A DNA stretch of 64,000 nucleotides, taken from assembly GCF_022682495.2 (NCBI RefSeq), contig NC_071391.1, forward strand, positions 81,619,161 to 81,683,160. Direction: 5' to 3'. Below, one piece after another: positions 1-10,960 of the stretch. The notes beneath the pieces were generated by a model, which saw nothing but the letters and a program-made list of their open reading frames with translations, did not search any database and was not told the origin of the DNA. Position 1 is the stretch's first letter; each line of letters opens with the position of its first letter. Made by a program: the position numbers and the translations under genes. The DNA comes from Desmodus rotundus (Eukaryota; Chordata; Mammalia; Chiroptera; Phyllostomidae).

Positions 1-1330
1 AGTGCCACCACCTACTTGGCCACATCTTCTGAATCCTCAAATGTATTATTTTTAAAGTGTTTTACTGATGAAGAAATCAGCTTTAAAAAGGTCTGTCATT
101 TGTCCACATTTCCACCACTAGTAAGTAGTAGAGTCCACTGTACTCCTATCTGTCTGGTTCCAAGACCCACACAATTTCTATTATATCTATACTAGTTTAC
201 TGTATTTAAATATGTTTACTAAATTCATTTATTCATTTTATTCTTTTGTTACTCTAACTTAAATTTAATAAGTCTTTATTAGTACCCAGCCACACAGGCA
301 TTGTGCTAAGTCTAAAAATACAGCTGGGAAAATACAAGGTCATTGCCCTCATGAACATACTAATGTTTAATAAAGAAGATATATTGCAATGTAAGAAAAT
401 GAATATATTTGGGAAAACAAGAATTGAGGGAAAGTGGTTCGGAAAGCATTGCACGCGGTAAAAAAAATAAGTTTTTTAAATAATGGAAACTAAATAAGTG
501 TCTGAAACAGGACTAAAGAGGTCAAGGCTGGCCTGGTTCCACATATAATCTTATTACATTCATATAACTTTGGAAATGCTTTCACCCCACTTCATTTAAT
601 AGATGGGAGATTAATAGGTGATTGACAGATAGATAGATGAATGATAGATGAATAAATGGTAGATGATAGGCAGGGAATGGAGAAAGAAGAAAAAGCAACC
701 ACCCACAGCTTGGAGGGAAAAAAGCAAGAACATTAACTTTGGACCACATTTTTTCAGGCATGCCCCAATCTTGCTTTTAAACTGTTACTGCCTTGACTGA
801 GGGCTTGATCATCTCAGCAGAGAATGTCCTTTGCTAACACTAAGCCACTTCTGTGTTATCCATTTGAAAGCCTAGTTTATGTTTCTGTCTATACATTAGT
901 TGTTATCAAGTGCAATTCTAATCAGTACTGTAGGCCAGCCTCTGCCAAAGCTAAGATGTAACAGCAATGTAAATAGTCATGAATGCCAGAGCTTCTACTT
1001 TTCTGTTTGTTTGTTTTGTTTTTAATATCCTACACTTAAGCTTTCCATGAGTTCAAATTGACCTCTGACCATTGATCTACATAAGTGAAATTGAGTATTG
1101 TATAAGCAGCCAAGTGGAACACATTGTCCCTTAACATACACCAATTCCTTGAGCACTGGGGTGAGGGTGCACTTAGATAAGCAGACAGTGGGACAGAGTA
1201 TGACTGGGGAAGCATAAACCACTTCCCCTCTGAAGGACTCTTCTGGTTTTGCCTTCAGAGGGCAGAAAACTTGACCCAAATACAGCAGCTGTTCTCTTCA
1301 TCCTCTAACACCCAGAGAGAATAAATATTC
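1..1330. other. Unassigned AT-rich stretch with a LINE-2 fossil and a short GATA-like microsatellite
   Basis: No exon-like structure is visible. Positions about 258-372 resemble the 3' part of LINE-2 in degraded form (wording like 'tattagtacccagccacaca', then a 'ctcatgaacatacta' segment). Positions 618-673 are an impure GATA/GATG simple repeat. The rest, including 674-1330, shows nothing I can assign. Confidence 0.5.
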
Positions 1331-1347
1331 AAGAAATAGATCTATAT

Positions 1348-1412
1348 ACCCAAAACTAATATAATATTGTATTGTCAAGTGTAATTGAAATTGTTTTAAT
1401 TATAAAAAATGA
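1348..1412 (+). mobile_element. Minimal 5'-truncated LINE-1 3' end (65 bp) with perfect target-site duplication
   Basis: The insert carries the terminal LINE-1 3' UTR wording (aaactaatataatattgta, then gtgtaattgaaa) and an A-rich tail. It is flanked by a perfect 17-bp direct repeat, 1331-1347 and 1413-1429 (aagaaatagatctatat). This is the signature of target-primed reverse transcription that stopped almost at once. The same terminal wording closes the old element ending near 8270. Confidence 0.85.
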
Positions 1413-1429
1413 AAGAAATAGATCTATAT

Positions 1430-2381
1430 CCCCAGGCTTCTTGATCCTGATTGTTTTTCAAGTTGAAAGAAACATCAATTTGATTTCTCCTTTAATTCCT
1501 TCATAAATCCAACCAGTCAACACTTGTTAGGCAGTGACTGTGTTCAGATTACTAGTGAATAGCTGGGGAAACAAAAACTCAGTGAACCTTTGGCCCTGAC
1601 CTGGAAAAGCACTGCTCATGAGCCAACTCCCAGGTGAGCCCAGGCAGAAAGACAGGTCTGTTCAACAAGTCTTTTACAACAGCCCTACCCATGTAAGTAA
1701 AGGTGTTTATTTAATTTTATTATATAGTTGTATAATTCAGGTCTCTAGTTCTGTCCAGGCTTGAGTTTCCAAAATTCACATAAATTTCCATAGTTTTAAA
1801 TTTTTGTAACTCCCCAAATGTAACCGTTATAAAATATGGAACAGAAGCACCGAGAAAAGTAATAGGTCACATCTTCAAAACTTGTAAGAAAGTATAATAG
1901 CAGTGGGGGAAAATGACCTCTTCAATGCCAATTTTTCAGATCTATCTCAAATAAGTAGAAATAGAAAGTAGGTGATAAATTTGGCTCTCTAAAAGCTCTA
2001 ATTGGGTACTCATTTTTGACAACTGCTTTCTGATGTACCAAACAATGACATCTAATTTCTTTGTGAAGCCAAAACTTCTTAATTATTGTGAGCCACGAAC
2101 TGTGCCAGGCACTAGTAAGTCATAGATTAATATGACTTAGTTCTTATCCTCAAAGAATCTCCTGAGTGAATCCTAGGGTCCTTGTGGCTTCCAAAGAATT
2201 GGTACTGGGTACTATAAAAAAAAATGTGTCTCACCAGTTGGCATTGTTGGGATGGTAATGCATCTCCATCCTAAAACCAAGACCAAAATAACTCAAGAGT
2301 TCACAGAATCTGGGAATAATTCCAAGTATAGCAGGCAGGTAAGGGCATCACACAGTAAGCTCTGAGTCCATAGAAAATGTG
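1430..2381. other. Mostly unassigned, with LINE-2-like fossils
   Basis: About 1500-1610 and 2070-2165 read like degraded LINE-2 3' segments (for example 'actgtgccaggcactagtaa'). Nothing else is recognised. Confidence 0.4.
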
Positions 2382-2394
2382 CAGCCTGATTCTT

Positions 2395-2617
2395 TTTAAG
2401 ATTTCATTTATTTATTTTTAGAGAGAGGGGAAGGGAAGGAGAAAGAGAAGGAGAGAAACATTGATGTGAGAGAAGCATTGTTTGGTTGCCTCTTGTACAC
2501 ACCCCAGCTGGGGATCAAATCTGCAACCCAGGCATGTGCCCTGACCAGGAATCGAACCAGTGACCTTTCACTTTGCAAGATGATGCCCAACCCACTGAGC
2601 CTCACCAGTTAGGGCTA
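2395..2617 (-). mobile_element. VES-type tRNA-derived SINE, full length
   Basis: On the minus strand it starts with the tRNA-like head (ccctaactggtgaggctcag), continues through a B-box-like segment (ggttcgattcctggtcaggg), a CT-rich body and a T/A-rich tail. Flanking near-direct repeats at 2382-2394 and 2618-2630 (cagcctgat, then t/a, then ctt) support a retroposition event. VES SINEs are bat-specific, which is the main taxonomic clue. Confidence 0.88.
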
Positions 2618-2934
2618 CAGCCTGATACTTAATTTGGAAATCAAACACATATTGAAAACATTTAACTCAAAGAGAGAAATACTTAAGACAGTTTAGAAAG
2701 GAAAATGATGAACAAAGTGCAACTTTGAAGGTAGTGCAAGGGCCTCGGGAGTGATAGGTCACACTGTCCTCACAAGGTGTCAGGACACCCAGGCCTGACT
2801 AGTCTAATACATCTTCCATGTAAAGCCTAGAGAACACAGTGGGATCACTCAATTCCATCAGCACTGTGTGCTTAATATTTTTATAAGTTTTCTGGCATCC
2901 TAAAATAACCCTTGTCAAAGAGCCTTGTGGCATA

Positions 2935-3095
2935 ATGAGTAATGGAAAAGAACATTGGTAGCACTGTCTATCCTGAATACTTGGATCAGTTACTTAACCT
3001 CTTTGGTCCTCAGTTTCCTAGCCTATAAAATGGGGATAATTTGGTTGTGGATTTAGTTATATAATAAGTGTTGAGCACATAGATGATGTATGGAG
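2935..3095 (-). repeat. MIR SINE fossil
   Basis: The core wording 'cctcagtttcctagcctat' followed by 'aaaatggggataat' is the MIR pattern read on the complementary strand. Edges are approximate. Confidence 0.75.
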
Positions 3096-5164
3096 AGTAC
3101 ATCACTAAACACTGGCTTCCAAGGGAAAAAAAGATATTAGAAGATTCCCATGGCAAATGCCTGAGGATGTATTTGTAACTATACTGCTTATACTTACAGC
3201 GGCTGGGATATTCCAGCCATCAGTGAGTAAAGAACAAATTTGTAAAGCCTCAATAGTAAGATTGAAATGTAAGCTGTGTTTGAGTGATAGGCAAAGGTTC
3301 AGCAGAAAGAACAGATCATTGTACTGAACTCAATGCCTCCTGGGATTGAGAGAGTTCTGTATTTCCTTGGAATATGGTAAACTATACAAAACAACCAGGC
3401 ATTCACTTTACTTATCAAACACAAATTGAGTGCCTACACCTAGTGGCATTCTGTTAAGAAATGGGGAAAGAGGAGTTACATCAACAGAAGATGCAATAGA
3501 CCCACAGTAGAGGTCAATGAAGGTGTCACAGGACCACAGATGAACCACAACATACACTGACCAGAGGAACATATCTCCTCTCCCTTCTGAAACCCCGCCA
3601 CTTTGAATGTCATATCCTCCCAGGAGAGAAATGCAAGTTAGAAGTTAGGAAATAGCCACTTTGAATGATGAGAAGGGGAGTTGACTGCATAAGTACAAAC
3701 AGGTTGGGTGACGTGCCTTCCACTTCTGAAAGCTTAGCAGCTCGAATTCCAGGTATGTGAATGGTACAATATACTCTAGGACCCAGGAGGAGGGAAAGTT
3801 TACTTTCAGCTGAACATATGTCACCTCATTGTAAGAACAATTTAACAGATACATGTTGTTGTCATGAGCTTAATCTCAAAAATCAGTTTGGAATGCCATT
3901 TGAGTAAAAAATGTGTATATTATGGATAATATTATATCAAGTGGGTTCTGAATATACTGCAATTCTAACCACTGAGCGACAACAAGAAATTGTTCATCTT
4001 TAAAAGCTAACAAAGAAAAATTAAGTAATCCACAAATCATACCACCTGCCAATGGAATGAATTGCTTTTGAAATGCTGCTGAAATTGGTAAAAAGAATAA
4101 GTGGGATTTTACTGTAAGTTCACAGCTCACTTTGTTCCCTGAAATGTTAACTTTGAGCCATAATGGCATGTTCTCATTAGTAACTAGCTGTGGCTTTACT
4201 CCAACCAGGTCTCTGTGCTGAAGAGGACAACTGTAGTCATCACCATAAATTAAAACCAGCTATACAAAAGGAACTGGAAAGTAGAGTAGCGTTTCCTTAA
4301 AAGATAAGGAGGAAACAGGCATGGTAGAGACAAGTTGCCACTTCCCTTAGGATAATCATTCTGAAGAATAACTGGGAAGAAAACAAATGTAATGACCATG
4401 CCAAATACAGGCTTTTAAAAAGAAACTCCAAGGTACCTTATGGAAAGTGTTTGGTTCAATGCTGTAGACATTCTTGTAAAAACATAGGAGTTTCTAGATC
4501 TTAGACTTCCAATATTTCTTTTATTAAGGCTTTCCAAAATAAGAATTGATTTTTTAAAGCAAACTCATAATGTGCTTTCTTTGATTTATATACACATCAA
4601 CCAGGTGAGTAAAAGAGTTTAGGCTCCCAGAGAGATGGTCCTGGACTTGGAAGAACATATGCTTTACATTACAACAGTCTGCCTCCCACATCATAGCACG
4701 ATTGCCCATGCATGCACACAGCTTGTAAAATACAAACAGGGTCCCATTCTTGGGAATTTCAATGTTTCCTCAGTTTAGGTATCCATACTGACTTAGCCAC
4801 ATTGGTGAAAACAGCCATTTCTTTTGGTCTCTGCCAAGTGGAATAGGAAACAGCTGGGCTCTCCTACTTCTATCTTAGTAGCTCTATTTAATTCATTCAG
4901 GGTGCAACTGGATTCCAGGAGTGTTCAAACAGATGGTATGAAGCAGAAAAGTCATACAAAGAGCAATCCGCACAAAGTTTTATAGCCAGAGAGGAACCTC
5001 CCCCCAGATGAACTATAGACCTTGAAAGCTTAAAGAAGTCCAACTTCCTCATTTTGCATAAGAAAGCTGGGGTGCAAAAGAGAAAACTAAGGTGACAAAA
5101 CTTTTCTGAACAAGCTATACACAGTACTTAGGCAGTTACTACACCCTAGCCATCTTGTGTGTCC
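3096..5164. other. Unassigned non-coding stretch
   Basis: About 3405-3460 has a weak LINE-2-like phrase (attgagtgcctacacc). Open frames here are short, overlap on both strands and show no domain or splice context. I see no recognisable family in 3470-5164. Confidence 0.4.
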
Positions 5165-5491
5165 ATCTAATGACTGAGAGAGAGAGAGAATTTACATACA
5201 GTAAAATGCACAGATATTAACTATGTTATTAGTTTGATGAGCTTCAACCTACATGTAACCTACACTCCTATCAGAGCATGGCACAGTTCCATCATCTTAG
5301 AAAGTCCCTTGTGCTCCTTTGAAATAAGTCTTCCTCAGTTCTCTTCCAGGCCCCTGCTGATCCCATTTCTATCAATATAGATTGTGGGGTTTTCTCTGTA
5401 CCTGAATTTCATATAAAAGGAAGAGTAAAATGTGTACACTTTTGAGCATGGCTTCTTTCACTCACAAAACATTTTCAAGATACATCTGTGC
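5165..5491 (-). repeat. Old L1M 3' UTR, left part
   Basis: Wording such as 'tttacatacagtaaaatgca' and 'catggcttctttcactcac' matches the minus-strand reading of an old L1M 3' UTR. The same copy resumes at about 8340 ('gtggacatttgggttgtttcc') after an ORF1-only LINE inserted at 5492. A diverged duplicate, 5477-5491 versus 8340-8354 (12 of 15 matching), marks the insertion. Confidence 0.7.
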
Positions 5492-6931
5492 AGCTTCCAG
5501 TCAAGATGGTGACATAGGTAAATGCAGTACTCCCATCCTCCCACAACCATGTCAAAAATACAACTAAACTACAGAAAAACCATCATTCAGAACAATCTGA
5601 AATATAGATAAACAGAAGTCCTACAACTAAGGATATACAGAAGTCACATGGAGACTGGTGGGAGGGGCAGAAATGCAGAATGGGCTGACCCTACAACCAT
5701 GTGTCGCAGAAAAAAATCAGGAGGGATATCTTGGCTGATTAGGTCCTCCAGAGGAGTGAGGGGTCTCAGCCTCACACTAAGTCCACCAAGTCCAGGGTTC
5801 CAGTTCTGGGAAGAGAAGTCTCCATAACTTCTGGCTGTAAAAACTAATGGGGATTGATGATGAGACAATAGGTTTCAGGCATCCCAGGCAATTCCTCTTC
5901 AAAGGCCTGTGCACAAACTTACTCTGACTCACTAGCTCTGAGCTCCAGTGCTGCGGCAGCAGCTTCAAAGGCACCAGGACAAACAGGAAGGCACTAAAGT
6001 GTCTGGCATCAGGTGAGAGCTGGAGGGCTGTTTTCTCCCAGGCAGAAGTGCTGGCAGAGGTCTTTGTTCCTTTCCTGAGACCTCCCCCAAGGAGCCAGCC
6101 ATCAAGCACCATATGTGAGTTTCCATCAACCTGCTATCACTGCTCACTCTGCCCTGATGAATCCCTGAGACCGCATCCCACAGATCCTTTTCCAGGTGCT
6201 TTTCCATACAAATGGCCTGTCTTGGCTCATGCTTCAGACTTTCCTAAAATCTCTCAAACAAGCAGCATCTGGCCTTGGCATGATCCAAACTTCTCACCAA
6301 GTGGCCTCAGGCCCAGCGCTAGTAGCAGCCAAACTTGGTTTGCAATTTGGCCTCCCCTGGGCACCTCCAACACCAGCCAAGTAGTAACTATCTACAGATT
6401 GCTGTGTAGCTCATGCCAGTGGCCATGGGCAGAACACAGCAATTTGTAGGCCAGAACTTTGTAGGCTGACATTGGTCTGAACCTCCCGGGAGTCACCAGA
6501 GCCAGTACATCCAGTAGACAGCTTCAGGCCATCTTGAAGCACCAACCAACCACCTCCACAAGCAACATACTCAAGGGGCAAACTCAGAAGGCACAAGAGA
6601 CCCACTGAAGTAAGTCCTGCTTTGTGGGATGGGTCCCTGTACAAATGATCCCAACAGTGGTCATAGCCAGCCCAAGCAGTCGGTCAGTTGGTATGGGGCT
6701 AAGTCCCTCCACTTGATGTACTAACAGCAATCAAGGTTCAACTACAATAGAAGGGTGTACACAGCCCACATGGAGGCAGGAGGCACACCTGAAATGCCTA
6801 GCTCAGGTGAACAGGGAGGCTGTGCCACTGGACCCTACATGATATCTACTATATTAGGCTACTCTACTAAACCGAGGAGATGTAACCAGCTCTACTTAAT
6901 ACATAGAAACATACACAGAGAGGCTGCCAAA

Positions 6932-7848
6932 ATGAGGAGACAAAACAAATGTCCCAAATGAAAGAATAGAACTCAGAACAAGGAACTAAACAAAATGGAG
7001 ACAAGCAAACCACTGGATTTGTACAGCAGAGTACAAAACACTGGTTATAAAGGTGTTCAATTAACTTAGGGGAAAAGTAGATGAATTTACTGAGAACTTC
7101 AACAAAGAGATAGGAAACATGAAAATGGAGATAGAAAACATAAAAAAGAACCAGTCAGAAATGAAGGATACACTAAATGAAATGAAGAATAAGGGAATCA
7201 ACATTATGTATAGGGAATCAACATTAGAGTAGGTGAAACTAAAAATGTAAACAGATTTGGAATACAAGGAAGCAAAAGACATCCAATGGGAACAGCAAAA
7301 AGAATCCCCTTAAATGAAGATAGTGTAAGGAGTCTCTAGGACAACTTCAAGCATACCAACGTTCACATCATGGGAATGCCAGAAGGAGAAGACAGTGAGC
7401 AAGAAATTGAAAACCTATTTTAAAATATTATGAAATAAAACTTCTGTAACCTGGTGAGGGAAATATACATAAAAGTCCAGGAAGTACAGAGAGTCCCAAA
7501 CAAGATGAACCCAAAGAGGCCCACATCAAGACACATAATTAAAATACAAACAATTAAAGGCAAGAGAGAATCTCATAAGCAGCAAGAGAAAAGCAGTTAG
7601 TTACCTACAAGGGAGCTCCCTTAAGACTGTCAGCTGATTTCTCAATAAGAACTTTGTAGGCCAGAAGACAGTAGCAAAAAATATTCAAAGTGATGAAAAG
7701 CAAGAACCTGAAACCAAGATTCCTCTACCCAGCAAAACTGTCATTTAGAATCAAAGGGCATATAGATAGCTTCCCAGACAAGAAAAAGCTAATAGAGTTC
7801 ATCACCACCAAACCAGTATTATATGAAATTTTAAAGGGTCTTCTTTAA
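6932..7848 (+). pseudogene. LINE-1 ORF1 (RNA-binding chaperone) remnant of copy A
   Basis: ORF1p of LINE-1 is a trimeric RNA-binding chaperone with an N-terminal coiled coil, an RRM and a C-terminal domain. Here the start region (atgaggagacaaaac) is followed by a lysine/glutamate/methionine-rich stretch at about 7080-7200 (reads NMKMEIENIKKNQSEMK in one frame) that looks like a coiled coil. Then come an RRM-like segment with 'aacgttcacatcatgggaatg' wording near 7350-7375 and C-terminal wording near 7700-7840. Stops and frameshifts break it in several places. It is about 17 codons longer in the coiled-coil region than the copy at 49743. Confidence 0.7.
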
Positions 7849-7935
7849 GAGAAAGAAAAGGAATTTTTAAAAAATGATAAAAAATATGAACAATAAAATG
7901 GAAATAAATACATATCTATCAACAATTGAATTTAT

Positions 7936-7960
7936 AATTAATTAATTAATTAATTAATTA
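7936..7960. repeat. (ATTA)n microsatellite
   Basis: Six perfect tetranucleotide repeats inside the 3' UTR of copy A, just after the ORF1 stop region, where the related copies carry an A-rich run. Confidence 0.9.
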
Positions 7961-8276
7961 CAGAACAGAACAGAACAAACTATAGAGAGAATAGTTTCAC
8001 AGTTGCCAGATGGGAAAGGGTTTGGAAGGTTGGGCTAAAAAGGTGAAGGGGTTAAAAAGTACAAATTGCTAGTAACAACATAGTCATGGCAAGGTAAAGT
8101 ACAGCATAGGGAATATAGTCAAAATATTCTAATAACTATGTGTAATGTCAGATGGGTATGAGATTTATCAGGATGATCACTTAGTAAATTAAATATGTCT
8201 AATCACTGGGTTATACACCTGAAACTAATATAACATTGTATGTCAACTGTAATTGAAAAATTAAAAAGGATATTAC

Positions 8277-8339
8277 TTTTTACTGTTTATTCTATTTTAG
8301 TTGTCCTAATTTTTTTCCATTTTGCCCATCCCCAGCCCA
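8277..8339 (-). repeat. Possible short LINE-1 3'-end fragment
   Basis: The stretch resembles the minus-strand reading of the bat LINE 3' end (ttagttgtcct, then C-rich). It sits between the tail of copy A and the resumption of the old L1M at 8340. It may be a separate small insertion or tail-derived sequence. Confidence 0.35.
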
Positions 8340-9151
8340 AAGATCTATCTATGCTGTTAAGACTACCAGTCGTTTCCCTTTTTTTGGTTACTTAATATGC
8401 TATTGTATAAATGCACCACAATTTTCTGATCCATTTTCTTGTTAGTGGACATTTGGGTTGTTTCCAGTTTGGGGCTATAAACAATTGTGTGTAGGTCTTT
8501 TGTGTATATATGTTTTTTTTTTCTCTTTGGTCTAATTGCTAGGACAAAGGGTACATATATGTTTAACTTCATGAGAAAATGACAGACTGTCTTCAAAGGG
8601 GTTGCACCATATAACTCTCCAACTCCCTCCACATCCTAACCAACATTTGGTGTCATCAGTCCTTAATTGCACCATATAAGTGATGTGTAGTGGTATTATG
8701 TCATGGTTTTAATTTGCTTTTTTTGATATTAATGATAGTGATCATTTTTCATGTGCTTCTTAGCCATTTAATATCTTTCTTTGTGAATTGTCTATTCAAG
8801 TCTTTTGCTCAATGTAAATTGGGTTCCCTCTTTATTATTGAATTGTAAGAATTCTTTATATATATTTGAGGTATAAGTTCTTTGTCAAGTATATGTACAA
8901 CAATTTTTCTCCTTGTCTGTGAACTCGCTATTTATTTTTTAACAATGATCTTAAAATTCTGATCTTTAAATGATCAGAAGTATTTAATTTTATGAAGTCC
9001 AATTTTTTATTACTCTTTATTTTACAGCTAGTGCTCTCTGGATTCATCTAAGAAATCTTTGCCTTAACCCAAATTTGCAAAAATATTCTCCTATGTTTTC
9101 TTGTAGAAAAGTGTTTCCCAACCTTTTAAATATTATTGCCCAATTTTTTTT
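8340..9151 (-). repeat. Old L1M 3' UTR, right part
   Basis: It continues the 5165-5491 copy. 'gtggacatttgggttgtttc' (8445-8464), 'ctccctccacatcctaacca' and 'gtgaattgtctattcaagtc' are characteristic of old L1 3' UTR/ORF2-end sequence read on the minus strand. Confidence 0.8.
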
Positions 9152-9604
9152 CTAGGGCTACCATAATAAAGCAACAACCTAAGTGACTTAAAACAATAGA
9201 AATTCATTCTTTCATAATTCTGGAAACTAGAAGTCCAAAATCAAGGTGACAGCAGACACATGCTCTCTTTGACAGCTGAAGAGGAGGATCTTTTCTTGCC
9301 TCTTGCTGGTTTCTGGTGGCTTGTTGGAAATCCTTGGCATTCCTTGACTTATAAACACTCATGTCATATTCTACCTCAGTCTTCACATGGTCTTCTCTCC
9401 TGTGTCTGTCTCTATGTCTCTTCCTTTCTTATAAATAAGCTAGTCATTGAATTGGAGGCCTGCCCTACACAAGTGCAACCTCATCTTCACTTACTTCTTA
9501 ATTACATCTGCAAAGATCCTATTTCCAAATAAAATTACATTCACAGGTACCAAGGGTTATGACTTTAACATAGCTTTTTGGGAGGCACAATTCAAACCAC
9601 AACA
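9152..9604 (-). mobile_element. MaLR LTR (MLT1-class)
   Basis: On the plus strand it reads 'gggctaccataataaagcaa', 'aattctggaaactagaagtc' and 'ggaggcacaattcaaaccac', which is the reverse of an MLT1-class LTR. It is a solo LTR remnant with no internal sequence, inserted in the old LINE-1 stack. Confidence 0.78.
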
Positions 9605-10599
9605 AAGGAGTCCTTTTAAATATTTTTTTTCTAATTATCCCAACCCCCAACATGAAATGCTGATACTACAGATATACTATGTATCTGTTATTGTACTGAG
9701 GTCCTTTGCAGTGCCACAAATTATTGTAATAGCTAATTTTTTTTCACCCTCTCAGAACCAATTTTCACTTCTGTTCAAATTCAGGACTATTACCCGTCTC
9801 TAATTAATTTTGTATATTGTGTGAAGTATAGGTCACTTTTCTATATGGATATCCAGTTGTCCCAGCATCATTTGTTGAAAATGTTTTTCTTGTCATTGAA
9901 TCACTTCAGTGCCTTAGTCTCAAGGTATAATTTTATTTCTGTACTCTTAATGTATTGCATTTCTTTAGTTGTCTCTCTTTATATCAATACCACATTGTGT
10001 CTATATAATGTAGTTTTATAGTGCAGCTCTTCTTTTTAAGGATGATTTTGGCTATTCCACTTTCTTTGAATCTCTCAGCAAATTTTAGAAACAACTTATA
10101 AATATCAACACACAGGTGAAAAGCCTACTGAGTTTTGACTGGAATCATGTTAAAGGTATTGATTAATTTGGTTGAGTATCATTATCTTAGCAATATTGAA
10201 TTGTTCAGTCCATTATTATGGTATATCTCTTCATTCACTTAGGTCTTCCTTAATTACTCTCAGCAATGTTTTTGTAGTTCAGGTTTACAGATTTTACATA
10301 CCTTTTGTTAAATTCCTAAGTGTTTGTGGTTTTACATGCTATTCTAAGTTATATTGAAGCTCATTTTACAGAATTTCATTGCTGGTATATAGATACACAA
10401 TTCGTTCTTATATATTGACTTTGAATCTTACTGAACTCACTTATTAATTCTAGTGGTTTTATGTAGATTCTCTAGGGTTGTCTGTGTTACAACATGTTGT
10501 CTATGAACAGAGACACTTTTCCCATTATTTTTCAATATGTATGTCTTTTATTTTTTATTTATTTTTTAAAGGAACTTATTTTATTTTTTTTACAGTGGA

Positions 10600-10800
10600 A
10601 TTTTTTTTCAGTTTTTAAATTATTTTATTGTTGTTCAATTACAGTTGTCTGCATTTTATCCCCACCCCAGCCAAATCCACCTCCCTCCCTTGCTTCCACC
10701 CTCCCCCTTGGTTTTGTCCATGTGTCCTTTATAGTAGTTCCTGAAAACCCTTCTCCCCATTATCCCTTCTCCCCTCCCCTCTGGCTTTTACTTCTTTTAC
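10600..10800 (-). mobile_element. Truncated bat LINE-1 3' end
   Basis: Plus-strand wording 'attttattgttgttcaatta' then 'cagttgtctgcattttatcc', a C-rich run and 'ttttgtccatgtgtccttta' is the minus-strand 3' end of the bat L1 type, also present at 14343, 23719 and 43240. The T-rich left edge is its poly(A) tail. No clear duplication was found. Confidence 0.75.
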
Positions 10801-10900
10801 TTGCTTTTTACCCTCACTTGGACCTCCAATACAATGCCAAATAGAACTGCTGAGGAGTAGACATCTTTGGCTTGTTTCAATCTTAGGAGGATAATTTTCA

Positions 10901-10960
10901 GATTTCAATATCAGATTTTAGATTTCAATATCAGATTTCAAATTTCAGATATCAATATTA
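10901..10960. repeat. 20-bp tandem repeat inside LINE-1 fossil
   Basis: Three tandem units of about 20 bp begin at 10901, 10921 and 10941. The first two are almost identical (gatttcaatatcagattt plus 2 bases); the third is rearranged. It appears to be a local expansion within the ORF2 fossil. Confidence 0.75.

Larger units (their letters stand above)
5492..8276 (+). mobile_element. Old ORF1-only LINE (HAL1-like), copy A
   Basis: The element starts with a L1-type 5' end (cttccagtcaagatggtgac), has about 1.4 kb of 5' UTR, a broken ORF1 at 6932-7848 and about 420 bp of 3' UTR. No ORF2 endonuclease or reverse-transcriptase sequence lies between ORF1 and the 3' end. The 3' terminus (gttatacacctgaaactaat and on) is the ancestral L1 kind, unlike the younger copies here. 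It belongs to the same lineage as the copy at 48571-50990, with which the 5' UTR and ORF1 align throughout. Retrotransposition would have needed L1 ORF2 protein in trans. Confidence 0.75.

Noticed and set aside
600..700. CRISPR-like spaced repeats (gatagatga words)
   Set aside because: It is an impure GATA microsatellite without regular spacers.
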